From positions 1 through 64,000 of the forward strand of contig CAYVFC010000003.1 in assembly GCA_964450715.1 (NCBI GenBank): a stretch of DNA of 64,000 nt, in the 5' to 3' direction. Position numbers and translations under genes: made by a program. How positions within the stretch are numbered: position 1 is the first letter of the stretch; the number at the start of each line of letters is the position of its first letter. The stretch is from CAYVFC01 sp964450715. Its GTDB lineage: Bacteria; Myxococcota_A; Polyangia; Polyangiales; JAFGIB01. Below are positions 34,600-45,199 of this stretch, one piece after another. The notes beneath the pieces were generated by a model. That model was not told where the DNA came from, made no database searches, and saw only the letters and a program-made list of their open reading frames with translations.

Positions 34600-35757
34600 A
34601 TGAAGAAAGGTAGAGTCCTCAGGACCAGGCTGTGCGAAATGCTGGGCATCGAGTACCCCATCCTCAGCGCCGGGATGGGGCCGAGCCTCATCGGGGAGAA
34701 GACCGGCGCGCCGGTGGAGCTGGTGGCGGCGGTCTCCGAGGCGGGCGGGCTCGGGGTGCTGGGCGCGGCCGGCTTCACGGTCGAGGAGCTGCGCGAGCAG
34801 ATCCGGGAGGTCAAGAAGCTAACCGGGCGCCCCTTTGGCGTGGATCTGCTCCTGCCGCGGCAGATCGTGGACGCGGGCGACGCCCAGGTCGAGGGTGACG
34901 GCGAGCTGTTGCTGAGCGAGGTCATCAAGAGCCTGCCCGCCGAGCACCTGCAATGGATGATGAAGATTAAAGAGGAGATGGGCCTACCCGACGTCGAGGC
35001 CCGGATCAGGATGGGCAGCACGGTCAACCGGCCCCACGCCTCGGTTCGGGTCTGCATCGAAGAGAAGGTGCCGCTGTTCTGCGCGGGGCTGGGTAATCCC
35101 GGTTTCATGGTGGCCGACGCGCACAGGGCGGGCATGAAGGTGCTGGGCATCGCCGGCAACGTCAAGAACGCCGTGCGCATCGCCCGCTCGGGAGCGGACC
35201 TGGTGGTGGCGCAGGGCCACGAGGGGGGAGGGCATACCGGGCGGGTGGGATCGCTGGCCCTGTGGCCGCAGGCGGTCGACGCCGCCTATCCCACGCCAGT
35301 GCTGGCCGCGGGCGGCATCGGCGACGGCCGGGGGGTAGTGGCCGCGCTCTCGCTCGGTTGCATCGGCGTCTGGGTGGGCACCCGCTTTCTGGCCACGGTC
35401 GAGGGCGGCGCCACCGAGGTGCAGAAGCAGGCCATCCTGCAGGCCACGGACGAGGACACCCGGCGGACCTATCTGTACACGGGCAAGACCTCGCGGGCTA
35501 CCTTCAACAGGTTCCACGTCATCTGGGAGGAATCGGGCCTTCAGCCTCTGCCCTTCCCCATCCAGGTGATCTTCGCCTCTGCCATGGCCGAGATGTTCGA
35601 CCGTGCCGAGAAGAAGGAGTTCATCGGCCCCTTTGCCGGCCAGGTCTGCGGGCTCATCGACGAGATCAAGCCCGCCGCCCAGGTTCTGCAGGACATGGTC
35701 GACGAGGCGGTCGACATCCTCGGCCGCCGGCTCCCGCAAGAGGTGACCATTTCCTGA
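34600..35757 (+). CDS. Nitronate monooxygenase / enoyl-reductase-type flavoprotein (NPD family)
   Basis: 385 residues with the FMN barrel pattern of 2-nitropropane-dioxygenase-like enzymes: YPILSAGMGPSLIGEKTGA, VSEAGGLGVLGAAG, then VVAQGHEGGGHTG with the catalytic-type His, VLAAGGIGDGRGVVAAL and GVWVGTRFLAT. In bacteria such proteins oxidise nitronates or act as enoyl reductases. It is divergent from the TetR operon and shares its putative operators, which favours a link to acyl-CoA metabolism. No other gene seems to be in its transcript. Confidence 0.82.
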   Translation: MKKGRVLRTRLCEMLGIEYPILSAGMGPSLIGEKTGAPVELVAAVSEAGGLGVLGAAGFTVEELREQIREVKKLTGRPFGVDLLLPRQIVDAGDAQVEGDGELLLSEVIKSLPAEHLQWMMKIKEEMGLPDVEARIRMGSTVNRPHASVRVCIEEKVPLFCAGLGNPGFMVADAHRAGMKVLGIAGNVKNAVRIARSGADLVVAQGHEGGGHTGRVGSLALWPQAVDAAYPTPVLAAGGIGDGRGVVAALSLGCIGVWVGTRFLATVEGGATEVQKQAILQATDEDTRRTYLYTGKTSRATFNRFHVIWEESGLQPLPFPIQVIFASAMAEMFDRAEKKEFIGPFAGQVCGLIDEIKPAAQVLQDMVDEAVDILGRRLPQEVTIS

Positions 35758-35937
35758 TCGGTGTGGAGGGTCAACAGACCGGCCAGGATATCGCGTTCCG
35801 ATTCGTCCTCCCGCGCGAGTATTTCCTCTCGCCTGCTCGTCGTAGGCGTCGCTCGGGTGGTAGAGCTTGACCGACCGGTAGCCGTGCAGGCTGACGCACC
35901 TCTGCAGTAGCCGCTACATCTGCTCAGCATTGCGCAT
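35758..35937 (-). pseudogene. Possible decayed gene remnant
   Basis: Reading leftward from an ATG at 35935-35937 with a good GGGAGGGA site, the frame gives MRNAEQM and then a TAG. It continues as RLLQRCVSLHGYRSVKLYHP. A one-base shift near the GCAGGCGAGAGG restores a coding-like run EEILAREDESERDILAGLLT. One stop plus one frameshift within 60 codons, after a proper ribosome binding site, looks like a recently broken small gene. Its family was not recognised. The rest of the 398-base spacer to 36155 holds no gene and only the upstream signals of the beta-helix gene. Confidence 0.35.
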
Positions 35938-36155
35938 GGTGTCTCCCTCCCGCCAGACGGTAAACGCATGCGGAAACCGTGAGGGTAGTCGTTCGGAGTT
36001 TTTCCCGTCAAGTCAGCGCCGCGACTTACGGACCGGTCGGCGAAGGGAGCAAGAGGTGAACGAATCGTGAGCCTGCTGAACTCTGTCCGGACACTGTATA
36101 ACGATAGGGCCGTTCTTTCGGCAACCGCTCGCTTCCCAAGAGGAGGTTCGTCGAC

Positions 36156-38465
36156 GTGAAGGTGAAGGGAACGCTTCTACTCTTGGTTGTCGCGGCCGGG
36201 ACTTGGCCCCGGTCCGCGCTCGCGCAGGACGCGATCACCGGGGAGTCGATCGAGGTGCACGCCACCTTTTTCAACGTGGGGGTGATGGTCGCGGTTTCCG
36301 GCGATGACAACGGAAACGCCAGCGCCAGTTTGGAGGTCGAGGTGAACGGTAGCGGGTTTCGACCCGCGCACCGTCTTTCGCGCACGGGCGCGGACCGCTT
36401 CGTGGGAAGCGCCTTTTTCCTGCCCGAGGGGACCGGCTTCGGCGTTCGCGTCACCCTTTCCGATCCGGACGGCACGACGAACGAGGTGTTGACCGCGTCG
36501 GGAACGCTACGACGGCTCGAGATCCCGGAAGCGGATGGCGATACCATCCACGTTTCTCCCATCGGCGACGACGAGGGTAACGACGGGTCGGAGTCGTCTC
36601 CCTTTGCCACGGTGAGCCGTGGCGTCGAAGCGGCCGAGCCCGGAGACACGGTGCTGATACACGCGGGGACCTATCACGAGGAGGTATATCTCCCCCGCGG
36701 TGGAACCGTACAGGCGCCCATCGCCATCCGCTCGGCCGGCGACGGGCCAGCGGTTCTCGATGGCGCCGCCCCGGATCTCAAGGACGCGGGGGCCTGGACC
36801 GATGAAGGGGGCGGCGTCTACAGCGCGGCCGTGGCCGGGACGCGCTACGTGGCCGTGAACGGGGTGCGGCTCTGGCGCTACGAGAGCCTCGCTGATTTGC
36901 AGAATTTATCCGAGGGCATGGACGGAGGATTCTTCTTCCAGGGGGGGCGGGTGTACGTCCGGCTGTCCGGAGACGCCGCCCCGCAGGGCAAGGAGATCCA
37001 GGTGTCGACCCTGGGGCGCGCTTTCTGGCTGGAAGCCACGCCGTACCTGGTCATCCGGGGGCTGACCATCCGCTGCTACGGGAGCGAGCAGTACTCGCAA
37101 GGGATCATGGTGCGCGACGGCTCGCACGGCGTGTGGATCGCGGAGAATAGCTTCGAGAACGTCATGCCCGGCATCTGGGTCAAGAACGAGGTCGACGACC
37201 TGACCGTCATCGATAACGAGTTCTCGGACCGGGGGCTCGGCGAGTTCCCCTGGGCCGCGGTCAAGGCCCAGGGCGGCATGGAGAGCGGCGCTATAGGCGT
37301 GGATAACCAGTACCAGGGCCAGGGTATCGTCTTCTACCGCAACCGGGTGCACGATTCGTTCGACGGGCTGGGTATCTGCGGCGATCAGGTCATGGCCCGT
37401 CCCAACAACGCCGACGTCATGGGCAATACCCTCTATCACTTGGGCGACGACGGCATCGAGACCGACGGCGAGTGCGTGAACGTGCGCATTCTCATGAACC
37501 GCTTCGAGGACACGCTGGTAGGCGTATCGGCGGCGCCCGCCGTGGGAGGTCCCACCTATGTCATCCGCAACCTGATGGTGGACCTCAAGAACGTCGCCGC
37601 GGGCTCGGACTGGATGACCCGCGCCTTGAAGTTCAACGTGGGCGATCCGCGCACCTCGGGTGAGGTCTTCGCCTACCACAACACGGCGGTTACCTACGAG
37701 GCCGGACAGGCGTCCTTCGCGGTCACCGACGACTCCAGATGGAGCGCGCTTCACCTGGCCAACAACATCTGGGTCGGCACGGACTACGGCTTTACCTACA
37801 CCAATACCGGCGACGAGCCGTTGACGCAGCGCAACGATCTCATCTTCTCCACCGGAACTCGTTGGGTCAGCTTCCAGGCAGAGCGCTACGGTACGGTCGA
37901 CGAGTATTTTGCGGCCACCGGCCTCTGCGACGCTTGCCTGGCGCTCGACCCGGCGTTCACCGACGGCCCGGGCGGGGACTATACGCTTACCGCGTCGAGC
38001 CCCGCGGTAGACAGAGGGCTGGTGATAAACGGTGTCAACGACGACTTCGCGGGTGACGCGCCCGACCTGGGCGCTCACGAGCTGGGCGGGCCTGAGCCCG
38101 GGTTTATCGATGCCGGTGTGGCCGGCAACGGGGCCGGCGGTTCGAGCGGCGAAGGAGGAATCGGAGGCGGATCCGGCTCTGCTGGCGCGGATTCGGTCGC
38201 CGGTACCGGCGGGGAGACCGGTGGCGGCGCGGGAGCGGGCGGAAGCGCCGCCGGTGACGCGGGCGGCCTGGTGACCGGCGAGGACGGCGGCCCGCTCTCC
38301 CCCGGCGCCAGCGTCGAATCGTCAGCAGGCGGCGATAGCGCGACCTCGGGTTGCGGTTGCCGACTGGCGGCGATGGGGAACCAGCGGCGCGAGGCCTTGC
38401 TGCCGTTTTTTCTTGTTTTGATGTTCGTATCGATTTTCTACCGGCGCCGGCATCGAACCCCGTAG
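36156..38465 (+). CDS. Secreted right-handed beta-helix protein with MYXO-CTERM-like C-terminus
   Basis: 769 residues from a GTG with AGGAGG nine bases upstream. A signal peptide (to SALAQ) is followed by a beta-sandwich-like segment and a right-handed parallel beta-helix (about 130-600; TIHVSPIGDDEGNDGSESSP, GDTVLIHAGTYHEEVYLPRG, NRVHDSFDGLGICGDQVMA, then NTLYHLGDDGIETDGE). It closes with a SPAVDRGLVINGVNDDFAGD-type ending, then a Gly/Ser/Ala linker, and TSGCGCRLAA...LLPFFLVLMFVSIFYRRRHR, i.e. a Cys, a membrane helix and an Arg cluster. That ending resembles the MYXO-CTERM sorting signal of myxobacteria, in which the protein is processed and retained at the surface. Beta-helix proteins often bind or cleave polysaccharide; no catalytic site was identified. 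Confidence 0.82.
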   Translation: MKVKGTLLLLVVAAGTWPRSALAQDAITGESIEVHATFFNVGVMVAVSGDDNGNASASLEVEVNGSGFRPAHRLSRTGADRFVGSAFFLPEGTGFGVRVTLSDPDGTTNEVLTASGTLRRLEIPEADGDTIHVSPIGDDEGNDGSESSPFATVSRGVEAAEPGDTVLIHAGTYHEEVYLPRGGTVQAPIAIRSAGDGPAVLDGAAPDLKDAGAWTDEGGGVYSAAVAGTRYVAVNGVRLWRYESLADLQNLSEGMDGGFFFQGGRVYVRLSGDAAPQGKEIQVSTLGRAFWLEATPYLVIRGLTIRCYGSEQYSQGIMVRDGSHGVWIAENSFENVMPGIWVKNEVDDLTVIDNEFSDRGLGEFPWAAVKAQGGMESGAIGVDNQYQGQGIVFYRNRVHDSFDGLGICGDQVMARPNNADVMGNTLYHLGDDGIETDGECVNVRILMNRFEDTLVGVSAAPAVGGPTYVIRNLMVDLKNVAAGSDWMTRALKFNVGDPRTSGEVFAYHNTAVTYEAGQASFAVTDDSRWSALHLANNIWVGTDYGFTYTNTGDEPLTQRNDLIFSTGTRWVSFQAERYGTVDEYFAATGLCDACLALDPAFTDGPGGDYTLTASSPAVDRGLVINGVNDDFAGDAPDLGAHELGGPEPGFIDAGVAGNGAGGSSGEGGIGGGSGSAGADSVAGTGGETGGGAGAGGSAAGDAGGLVTGEDGGPLSPGASVESSAGGDSATSGCGCRLAAMGNQRREALLPFFLVLMFVSIFYRRRHRTP

Positions 38466-38592
38466 GGGAGCGCAAGGCCCGCCCCTACTTTGCCCGCCCC
38501 TCTGTAGGCCATATTTCCCGACCTCCCCGCGCCCCCACCGAGACGCTAGGAACGAATAGGAAAACAGTTGTGTAGAATCATTGGCGCTTGCC
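38462..38592. repeat. Spacer repeats: GC-rich palindrome and TGTGTAGAAT motif
   Basis: GTAGGGGAGCGCAAGGCCCG followed by CCCCTAC (38462-38487) is a degenerate palindrome of the type also found at 49672 and 56488, and may be the terminator of the beta-helix gene. At 38569-38592 the sequence TGTGTAGAATCATTGGCGCT resembles the ends of the repeat region at 56537-56999. Confidence 0.5.
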
Positions 38593-38608
38593 CCCTCCCC
38601 CGCGTCGA

Positions 38609-39160
38609 TTACTCGAGCTCGAATCCCTGCCGCTTGAGGTCGAGCTTCTGAAAGGCAACGGCGATCAGCGCGTGGTCGATCTCGCCGCTGGCCAGCATAA
38701 CGGCAATACGTTCCAGGTCATGAAGCTCGACCTCGATATCCTCCCCGGCATCTAGCTGTTGCCCGGAGACCTTCCGGCACCCTTCGGCCAGATAGCAGTA
38801 CAGGCGGTTGTTCTGAAAGGCCGGGTTGGGCGAGATGGAGCCGAGAGAGGTCCAGCGTTCCGCCTCGTACCCGGTCTCCTCTTTGAGCTCCCGCCTGGCG
38901 GCCTGCAGCGGCTCTTCGCCCTGGTTCACCATGCCGGCCGGGATTTCCAGGGTGTGCGTTCGCGGGCCGAAGCGGAACTGCCGGATCAACAGCACCTGCC
39001 GCTCCGGCGTCAGCGCGATGACGTTCACCCAGTCGGGCGAGTCCACGACGGTCGCGTCGATCTCCAGGCCGGTGCGGGGCGAAACGAATATCTCGGTGCG
39101 CAGATCGAAGATGCGGGTGCGCTGTATCAGGCTGCCCGATACGTGTTTCCACGGTTTCAT
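38609..39160 (-). CDS. Nudix hydrolase (ADP-ribose pyrophosphatase-like)
   Basis: 183 residues. The Nudix box is intact at 76-98 (G-x5-E-x7-R-E-L-x-E-E-x-G-Y in GMVNQGEEPLQAARRELKEE). The preceding VLLIRQFRFGPRTHTLEIPAG and following SLGSISPNPAFQNNRLYCYLA match the ADP-ribose pyrophosphatase group. It hydrolyses nucleoside-diphosphate-linked compounds in the cytosol with Mg2+. The ribosome binding site is weak. It is followed on the same strand by no other gene of a clear pathway; the enoyl-CoA hydratase upstream is 60 bases away. Confidence 0.88.
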   Translation of the reverse strand: MKPWKHVSGSLIQRTRIFDLRTEIFVSPRTGLEIDATVVDSPDWVNVIALTPERQVLLIRQFRFGPRTHTLEIPAGMVNQGEEPLQAARRELKEETGYEAERWTSLGSISPNPAFQNNRLYCYLAEGCRKVSGQQLDAGEDIEVELHDLERIAVMLASGEIDHALIAVAFQKLDLKRQGFELE

Positions 39161-39220
39161 TTTTTCGGCTCGGTATCCGACGCGTGCTCCAACCGAACTC
39201 GCCGTCGGGGCGGTCCGGCT

Positions 39221-39997
39221 TCAGAACTTTCCGTGCTTGCCCTTGCCCTTGGCAAAGCTCTTGGCGCCCTCGGTAGACTCCCCGCTCGACAGGCTCTTCA
39301 TGCCCAGGCCGTACTCTAGCGCCAGGCCCTCGTCAAAGGGACGGCCCATGCCGCGGTACACGGCCTGGCGATCGTCCCTTAAACACTGCTGCGGAAACTC
39401 GGCCAGCTCGGCGGCCAGCTTCTCGGCAGCCGCGCGCGAGCCGCCGGTCTTCACCACCCGGTTGACCAGCCCGATGTCGAGCGCCTCCTTGGCCTTGACC
39501 GGCCGGCCGGTGAGGATGAGATCCAGCGCCCGGCTCATGCCGATCAGGCGCGGCAGCCGTTGCGTTCCGCCGTCGATCAGCGGTACTCCGAAGCGCCGTT
39601 CGAAGACGCCCAGCACCACGTCCCGTTCCGCGATCCGCAGGTCGCACCAGAGCGCCAGCTCCAGGCCTCCGGCCACGCAGTAGCCGGAGATGGCCGCGAT
39701 CACCGGCTTGGAGAGCAGCATACGGGTTGGCCCCATGGGAGCGTTCGCGCTCATGTTGTGGTCGAGCCGCTCGGCCTCGTAGGTCGGGTTTCGGGCTAGC
39801 GCCTTGAGGTCGGCCCCGGCGCAAAAGGTGCCGCCCGCTCCCCAGAGGACCGCCGCGTACGCCGAGTCGTCCGCCTCGAACGCGCGAAAGGCATCGGCCA
39901 GCAGGCGCGACGTCTGGTAATCGACTGCGTTCTTCACCTTGGGGCGGTCGATGATCACCGTCGTCACCTTGCCGCTCTTCTCAACCACGACCTTCAT
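39221..39997 (-). CDS. Enoyl-CoA hydratase (both catalytic Glu present)
   Basis: 258 residues from the ATG at 39995-39997 with AGGAGGTCGAAAC upstream. Crotonase motifs: RPKVKNAVDYQTSRLL, FCAGADLKAL (oxyanion hole), SGYCVAGGLELALWCD with the first Glu, and GVFERRFGVPLIDGGTQRLP with the second Glu. It should hydrate 2-enoyl-CoA and is not part of the TetR operon. It differs from the other hydratase of this window, which lacks the first Glu. Confidence 0.9.
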   Translation of the reverse strand: MKVVVEKSGKVTTVIIDRPKVKNAVDYQTSRLLADAFRAFEADDSAYAAVLWGAGGTFCAGADLKALARNPTYEAERLDHNMSANAPMGPTRMLLSKPVIAAISGYCVAGGLELALWCDLRIAERDVVLGVFERRFGVPLIDGGTQRLPRLIGMSRALDLILTGRPVKAKEALDIGLVNRVVKTGGSRAAAEKLAAELAEFPQQCLRDDRQAVYRGMGRPFDEGLALEYGLGMKSLSSGESTEGAKSFAKGKGKHGKF

Positions 39998-40082
39998 GTT
40001 TCGACCTCCTGGGGTTCTGCAGCGCAATACGGCGCCATCCTAGCGGAAGCGCGCCGATCTGTAAAAAGAGGCGTTCCACAAT

Positions 40083-40111
40083 AAGAGATCTCTCCCTCCG
40101 GTCGAAATGAC
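40083..40111. repeat. Half copy of the dispersed palindromic repeat (copy D)
   Basis: AAGAGATCTCTCCCTCCGGT followed by CGAAATGAC is the right half of the element seen complete at 12302, 13968 and 16120. The left half is missing or diverged. Confidence 0.6.
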
Positions 40112-40166
40112 ACCGAAAGGCGCGCTCGGTCTGGGCGCGCCGTTCGACCTGTCCCCGCTTCCTAAC

Positions 40167-41615
40167 TCACCCGTCCCGGGCCGTTTTTGCCTCTGCCAGC
40201 CTCGGGCCGCTCCGTGCCATCAGCTCTCGCGCGCTCTGCACCCACTTATCTCGAACGATCCGCTTCGCATTGACGCCGATCTTTCCGGCGATTTCTTCTA
40301 TCTCGGCGGGCCCCCAGGCAGCGATCTGCTCGTACTGTCCGATCCCGTTGTCCTTGAGCGCGCGTTCGAAGCGCGGACCGATTCCGCGGATGCGCTTCAG
40401 ATCATCCTCTGGTTCCGCCGCATCCCGGCAAGACGCCGCGGCCGGAGTCTGCAGCTGCCGGACGGTTCCCATGCGCTGCCCCTCTTCGCTTCCCTGCTCG
40501 GCCGCGGCCCGTTCCGCCCTGGGTTCTCCCTCGTCGATCTGCGCCCGTAGCTGCTGCAGCTGGTGTTTCTGCCGCTCGAGCCTCCGGTCGCGCTCTTCAA
40601 TCTCCTCCTGAAGCCGCCGCAGGCGCTGCTCCTGCTGCTCGATCTTCTGTCCGCGCTCTTCAATCTCCTCCTGCAGCTGCCGAAGCCCTTGCTCTTGCCT
40701 GTCGAGCTTCTGTCCGCGCTCGTCGTTCTGTTCCCGCAGCTGTTTCAGCTGCTGCAGCTGTTGTTTCTGCTGTTCCAGCTCCCGGTCGCGTTTGGCGATC
40801 TCTGCCTGTTGCCGTTCTGTCTCGCGCGCCAGCCGGCCATTGAGCTTATCGATTTCGACCCGCAGCTCCCTGGTGTTCCGCTCGATTAGCTTCTCGCGCT
40901 CCAGGTGCTCCGCCCGTTCCTCTCGACGCCGGTTGGCCTGGAGCCTCCGCTTGAGCTCGTCGCGTTCGGCTTCAGCCGCCGCCCGCGCCCGCTGGCTGCG
41001 CTCCAGGGCGCGCGACCTCTCGGTGAGCCGCCTTTCCAGCTCGACGGTTCGCGTGCGGTAATACCTGGCCTCGTAGGCCTCCTTGGTTTCCGTCTCGCGC
41101 CGCGCGGTCAACCGATCATCGGCAAGCGGCCGGGCGGAGGTAGGCAATCCGTTCGGACTGCTCGCCCGCGTGTCCCGGTTCGAGCTCGCCGCCCGAGCGG
41201 CCTTGCCCGATGGTTGTAGGGACAGGCCCCGCTCGGCGCTGGTGTGCGCGGCAACACTGCTTGGCGACAAGTGACGCTGCAAGGAAGGCGAAAATGCGAC
41301 GGTCGGCATTTTCGGCATCTTGACCGAGCCGACGGGCGGAGGCGGGGGCGGGAGGTTGACCGCCGGCGGAGGCGCTGGCGGCAGGTCGACCGCGGCGACC
41401 GCTGGCCCCCGCGGTTGGGGCGCCGCGAGCGGCCTGTCCTTGGCGCCGCCCGCCCCGAATTGGGGCAAGGCGAATTTCAGGGTCGGATCTTCGCGGTCGA
41501 GGTCGGGATCCGGCTCAGGTTGGCCGCCACGCCCCAGGCCTTGCCCGCCTTCAGAGACGGCCACCGAAGGCCTGTCGCTCTTCTCACCGCATTGCCCGTC
41601 GCTTCGCTCTTGCAT
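40167..41615 (-). CDS. Long coiled-coil protein with C-terminal helix-hairpin-helix domain
   Basis: 482 residues without signal peptide. The first ~160 residues are Pro/Ala/Ser-rich and probably disordered (PPAPPPAVNLPPPPPPVG). From about 170 to 385 an almost unbroken coiled coil follows, with Gln/Glu/Arg-rich heptads and a repeated QEQxLRxLQEEIEERxxxLE unit. The C-terminal ~65 residues form a helix-hairpin-helix module (LKRIRGIGPRFERALKDNGI, YEQIAAWGPAEIEEIAGKIG), the type found in DNA-binding or scaffold proteins (COG3743-like). It may tether DNA or a protein partner to a filament; its actual role is unknown. Confidence 0.72.
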   Translation of the reverse strand: MQERSDGQCGEKSDRPSVAVSEGGQGLGRGGQPEPDPDLDREDPTLKFALPQFGAGGAKDRPLAAPQPRGPAVAAVDLPPAPPPAVNLPPPPPPVGSVKMPKMPTVAFSPSLQRHLSPSSVAAHTSAERGLSLQPSGKAARAASSNRDTRASSPNGLPTSARPLADDRLTARRETETKEAYEARYYRTRTVELERRLTERSRALERSQRARAAAEAERDELKRRLQANRRREERAEHLEREKLIERNTRELRVEIDKLNGRLARETERQQAEIAKRDRELEQQKQQLQQLKQLREQNDERGQKLDRQEQGLRQLQEEIEERGQKIEQQEQRLRRLQEEIEERDRRLERQKHQLQQLRAQIDEGEPRAERAAAEQGSEEGQRMGTVRQLQTPAAASCRDAAEPEDDLKRIRGIGPRFERALKDNGIGQYEQIAAWGPAEIEEIAGKIGVNAKRIVRDKWVQSARELMARSGPRLAEAKTARDG

Positions 41616-41786
41616 CGTCCGGAGATCCTCGTCGGATATTCAGATGTATCACAACCGGGCGCCAGTGGATCGCATTTCCCGTAACCCGGCGAAAATCGCG
41701 GAATTTCACCGCTGTTCGCGACGGCTTTTCGGTATACTTGCCGTCGGGCGGACCGGGTATGACCGGGTGCTCGCCCGGTGAGGGTC

Positions 41787-44069
<2,283 letters not shown>

Positions 44070-44085
44070 GGGGGGAGACCGGAAC

Positions 44086-45021
44086 ATGTCGAGGCCGCCT
44101 TTTCAGAAGGGGCTGCACCAGCTCGCCGAGCACACCTGGGTCTGGTTGCAGCCGGACGGCTCCTGGGGGTACAGCAACGCGGGGCTCATATGCGACGGCG
44201 ACCGGTCGCTACTCGTCGATACGTTGTTCGATCTTCCGCTCACGCGTGAGATGCTGCGCGAGGTGATGCGCGTCACCGCGGGCCGGACCATCGATACGTT
44301 GGTCATCACCCACGCCAACGGGGATCACTGCTGGGGCAACGAGCTCGTCGGGGGAGCCGAGATCGTCTCCTCGCAGCAGTGCGCGGAGGAGATGCAGCAG
44401 GTGGACCCTTCCCTGTTGGCGATGCTGCTCGGATCGGAGGCACAAAGCCCGGTGATCGACTACATGAGGCGGATCTTCGCCGCCTTTGATTTCCGGGGGA
44501 TAACAGTCACCTTGCCCACGCGTACCTTCGAGGGGGAGCTAGAGCTAGCCGTGGGCCAGCGGCCGGTACGCCTGATCCAGGCCGGGCCCGCCCATACGGG
44601 CGGCGATATCATGGTACACGTGCCCGACGATCGAATCCTGTTTACCGGGGATATCCTATTCATCGGCGTCACGCCTCTGATCTGGGCCGGCCCTATCTCC
44701 AGCTGGGTTACCGCCTGCGACCGCATCCTGCAGATGGACGTGGATCATTTGGTGCCCGGCCACGGGCCGGTAACCGACAAGGCCGGAGTACAGCAGGTGC
44801 GCGACTACCTCTGCCTGGTGGAGCGCGAGGCGACCGCGCGCTTCCAGGCCGGCATGAGCGTGGAAGAGGCGGCGCGCGACATCCCGCTCGGCCCCTTCCA
44901 GTCCTGGAAGGACAGCGAGCGTCTCGCGGTCAACGTTTACGCCAGGTATCGCGAGCTCGGCGGCGAGCAGCAGCCGGCCAGCACCATCGATCTGTTCGAG
45001 CTGATGGCCAGGCTGGCGTAG
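44086..45021 (+). CDS. Metallo-beta-lactamase-fold hydrolase (H-x-N-x-D-H variant)
   Basis: 311 residues with GGGGGGAG upstream. The metal motif reads THANGDHCWGNE (His76, Asp80, His81): the second His of the usual HxHxDH is Asn78, a variant known in this fold. Other ligands are in GPAHTGGDIMVHVPD, LFTGDILFIG and LVPGHGPVTD. The C-terminal ~70 residues (from QQVRDYLCLVEREATARF) are a helical extension. Substrate unknown. It is probably co-transcribed with the transporter upstream. Confidence 0.82.
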   Translation: MSRPPFQKGLHQLAEHTWVWLQPDGSWGYSNAGLICDGDRSLLVDTLFDLPLTREMLREVMRVTAGRTIDTLVITHANGDHCWGNELVGGAEIVSSQQCAEEMQQVDPSLLAMLLGSEAQSPVIDYMRRIFAAFDFRGITVTLPTRTFEGELELAVGQRPVRLIQAGPAHTGGDIMVHVPDDRILFTGDILFIGVTPLIWAGPISSWVTACDRILQMDVDHLVPGHGPVTDKAGVQQVRDYLCLVEREATARFQAGMSVEEAARDIPLGPFQSWKDSERLAVNVYARYRELGGEQQPASTIDLFELMARLA

Positions 45022-45199
45022 CGCGGCGTCGCCTTGACGCTCTGGCGACGGCGGCGGTGAAAATTCGCGCTACGAGCGGCGACCCAATGCAGTCGGTGTA
45101 GGACCCGCGTGTTGTCGCATTGACACCTACATAGGTGGATAGGTAGAGCTTCATGGCTCTATCCGCGGGGGATTCGTCTTAACAGTTGTTGGAGCTCTT

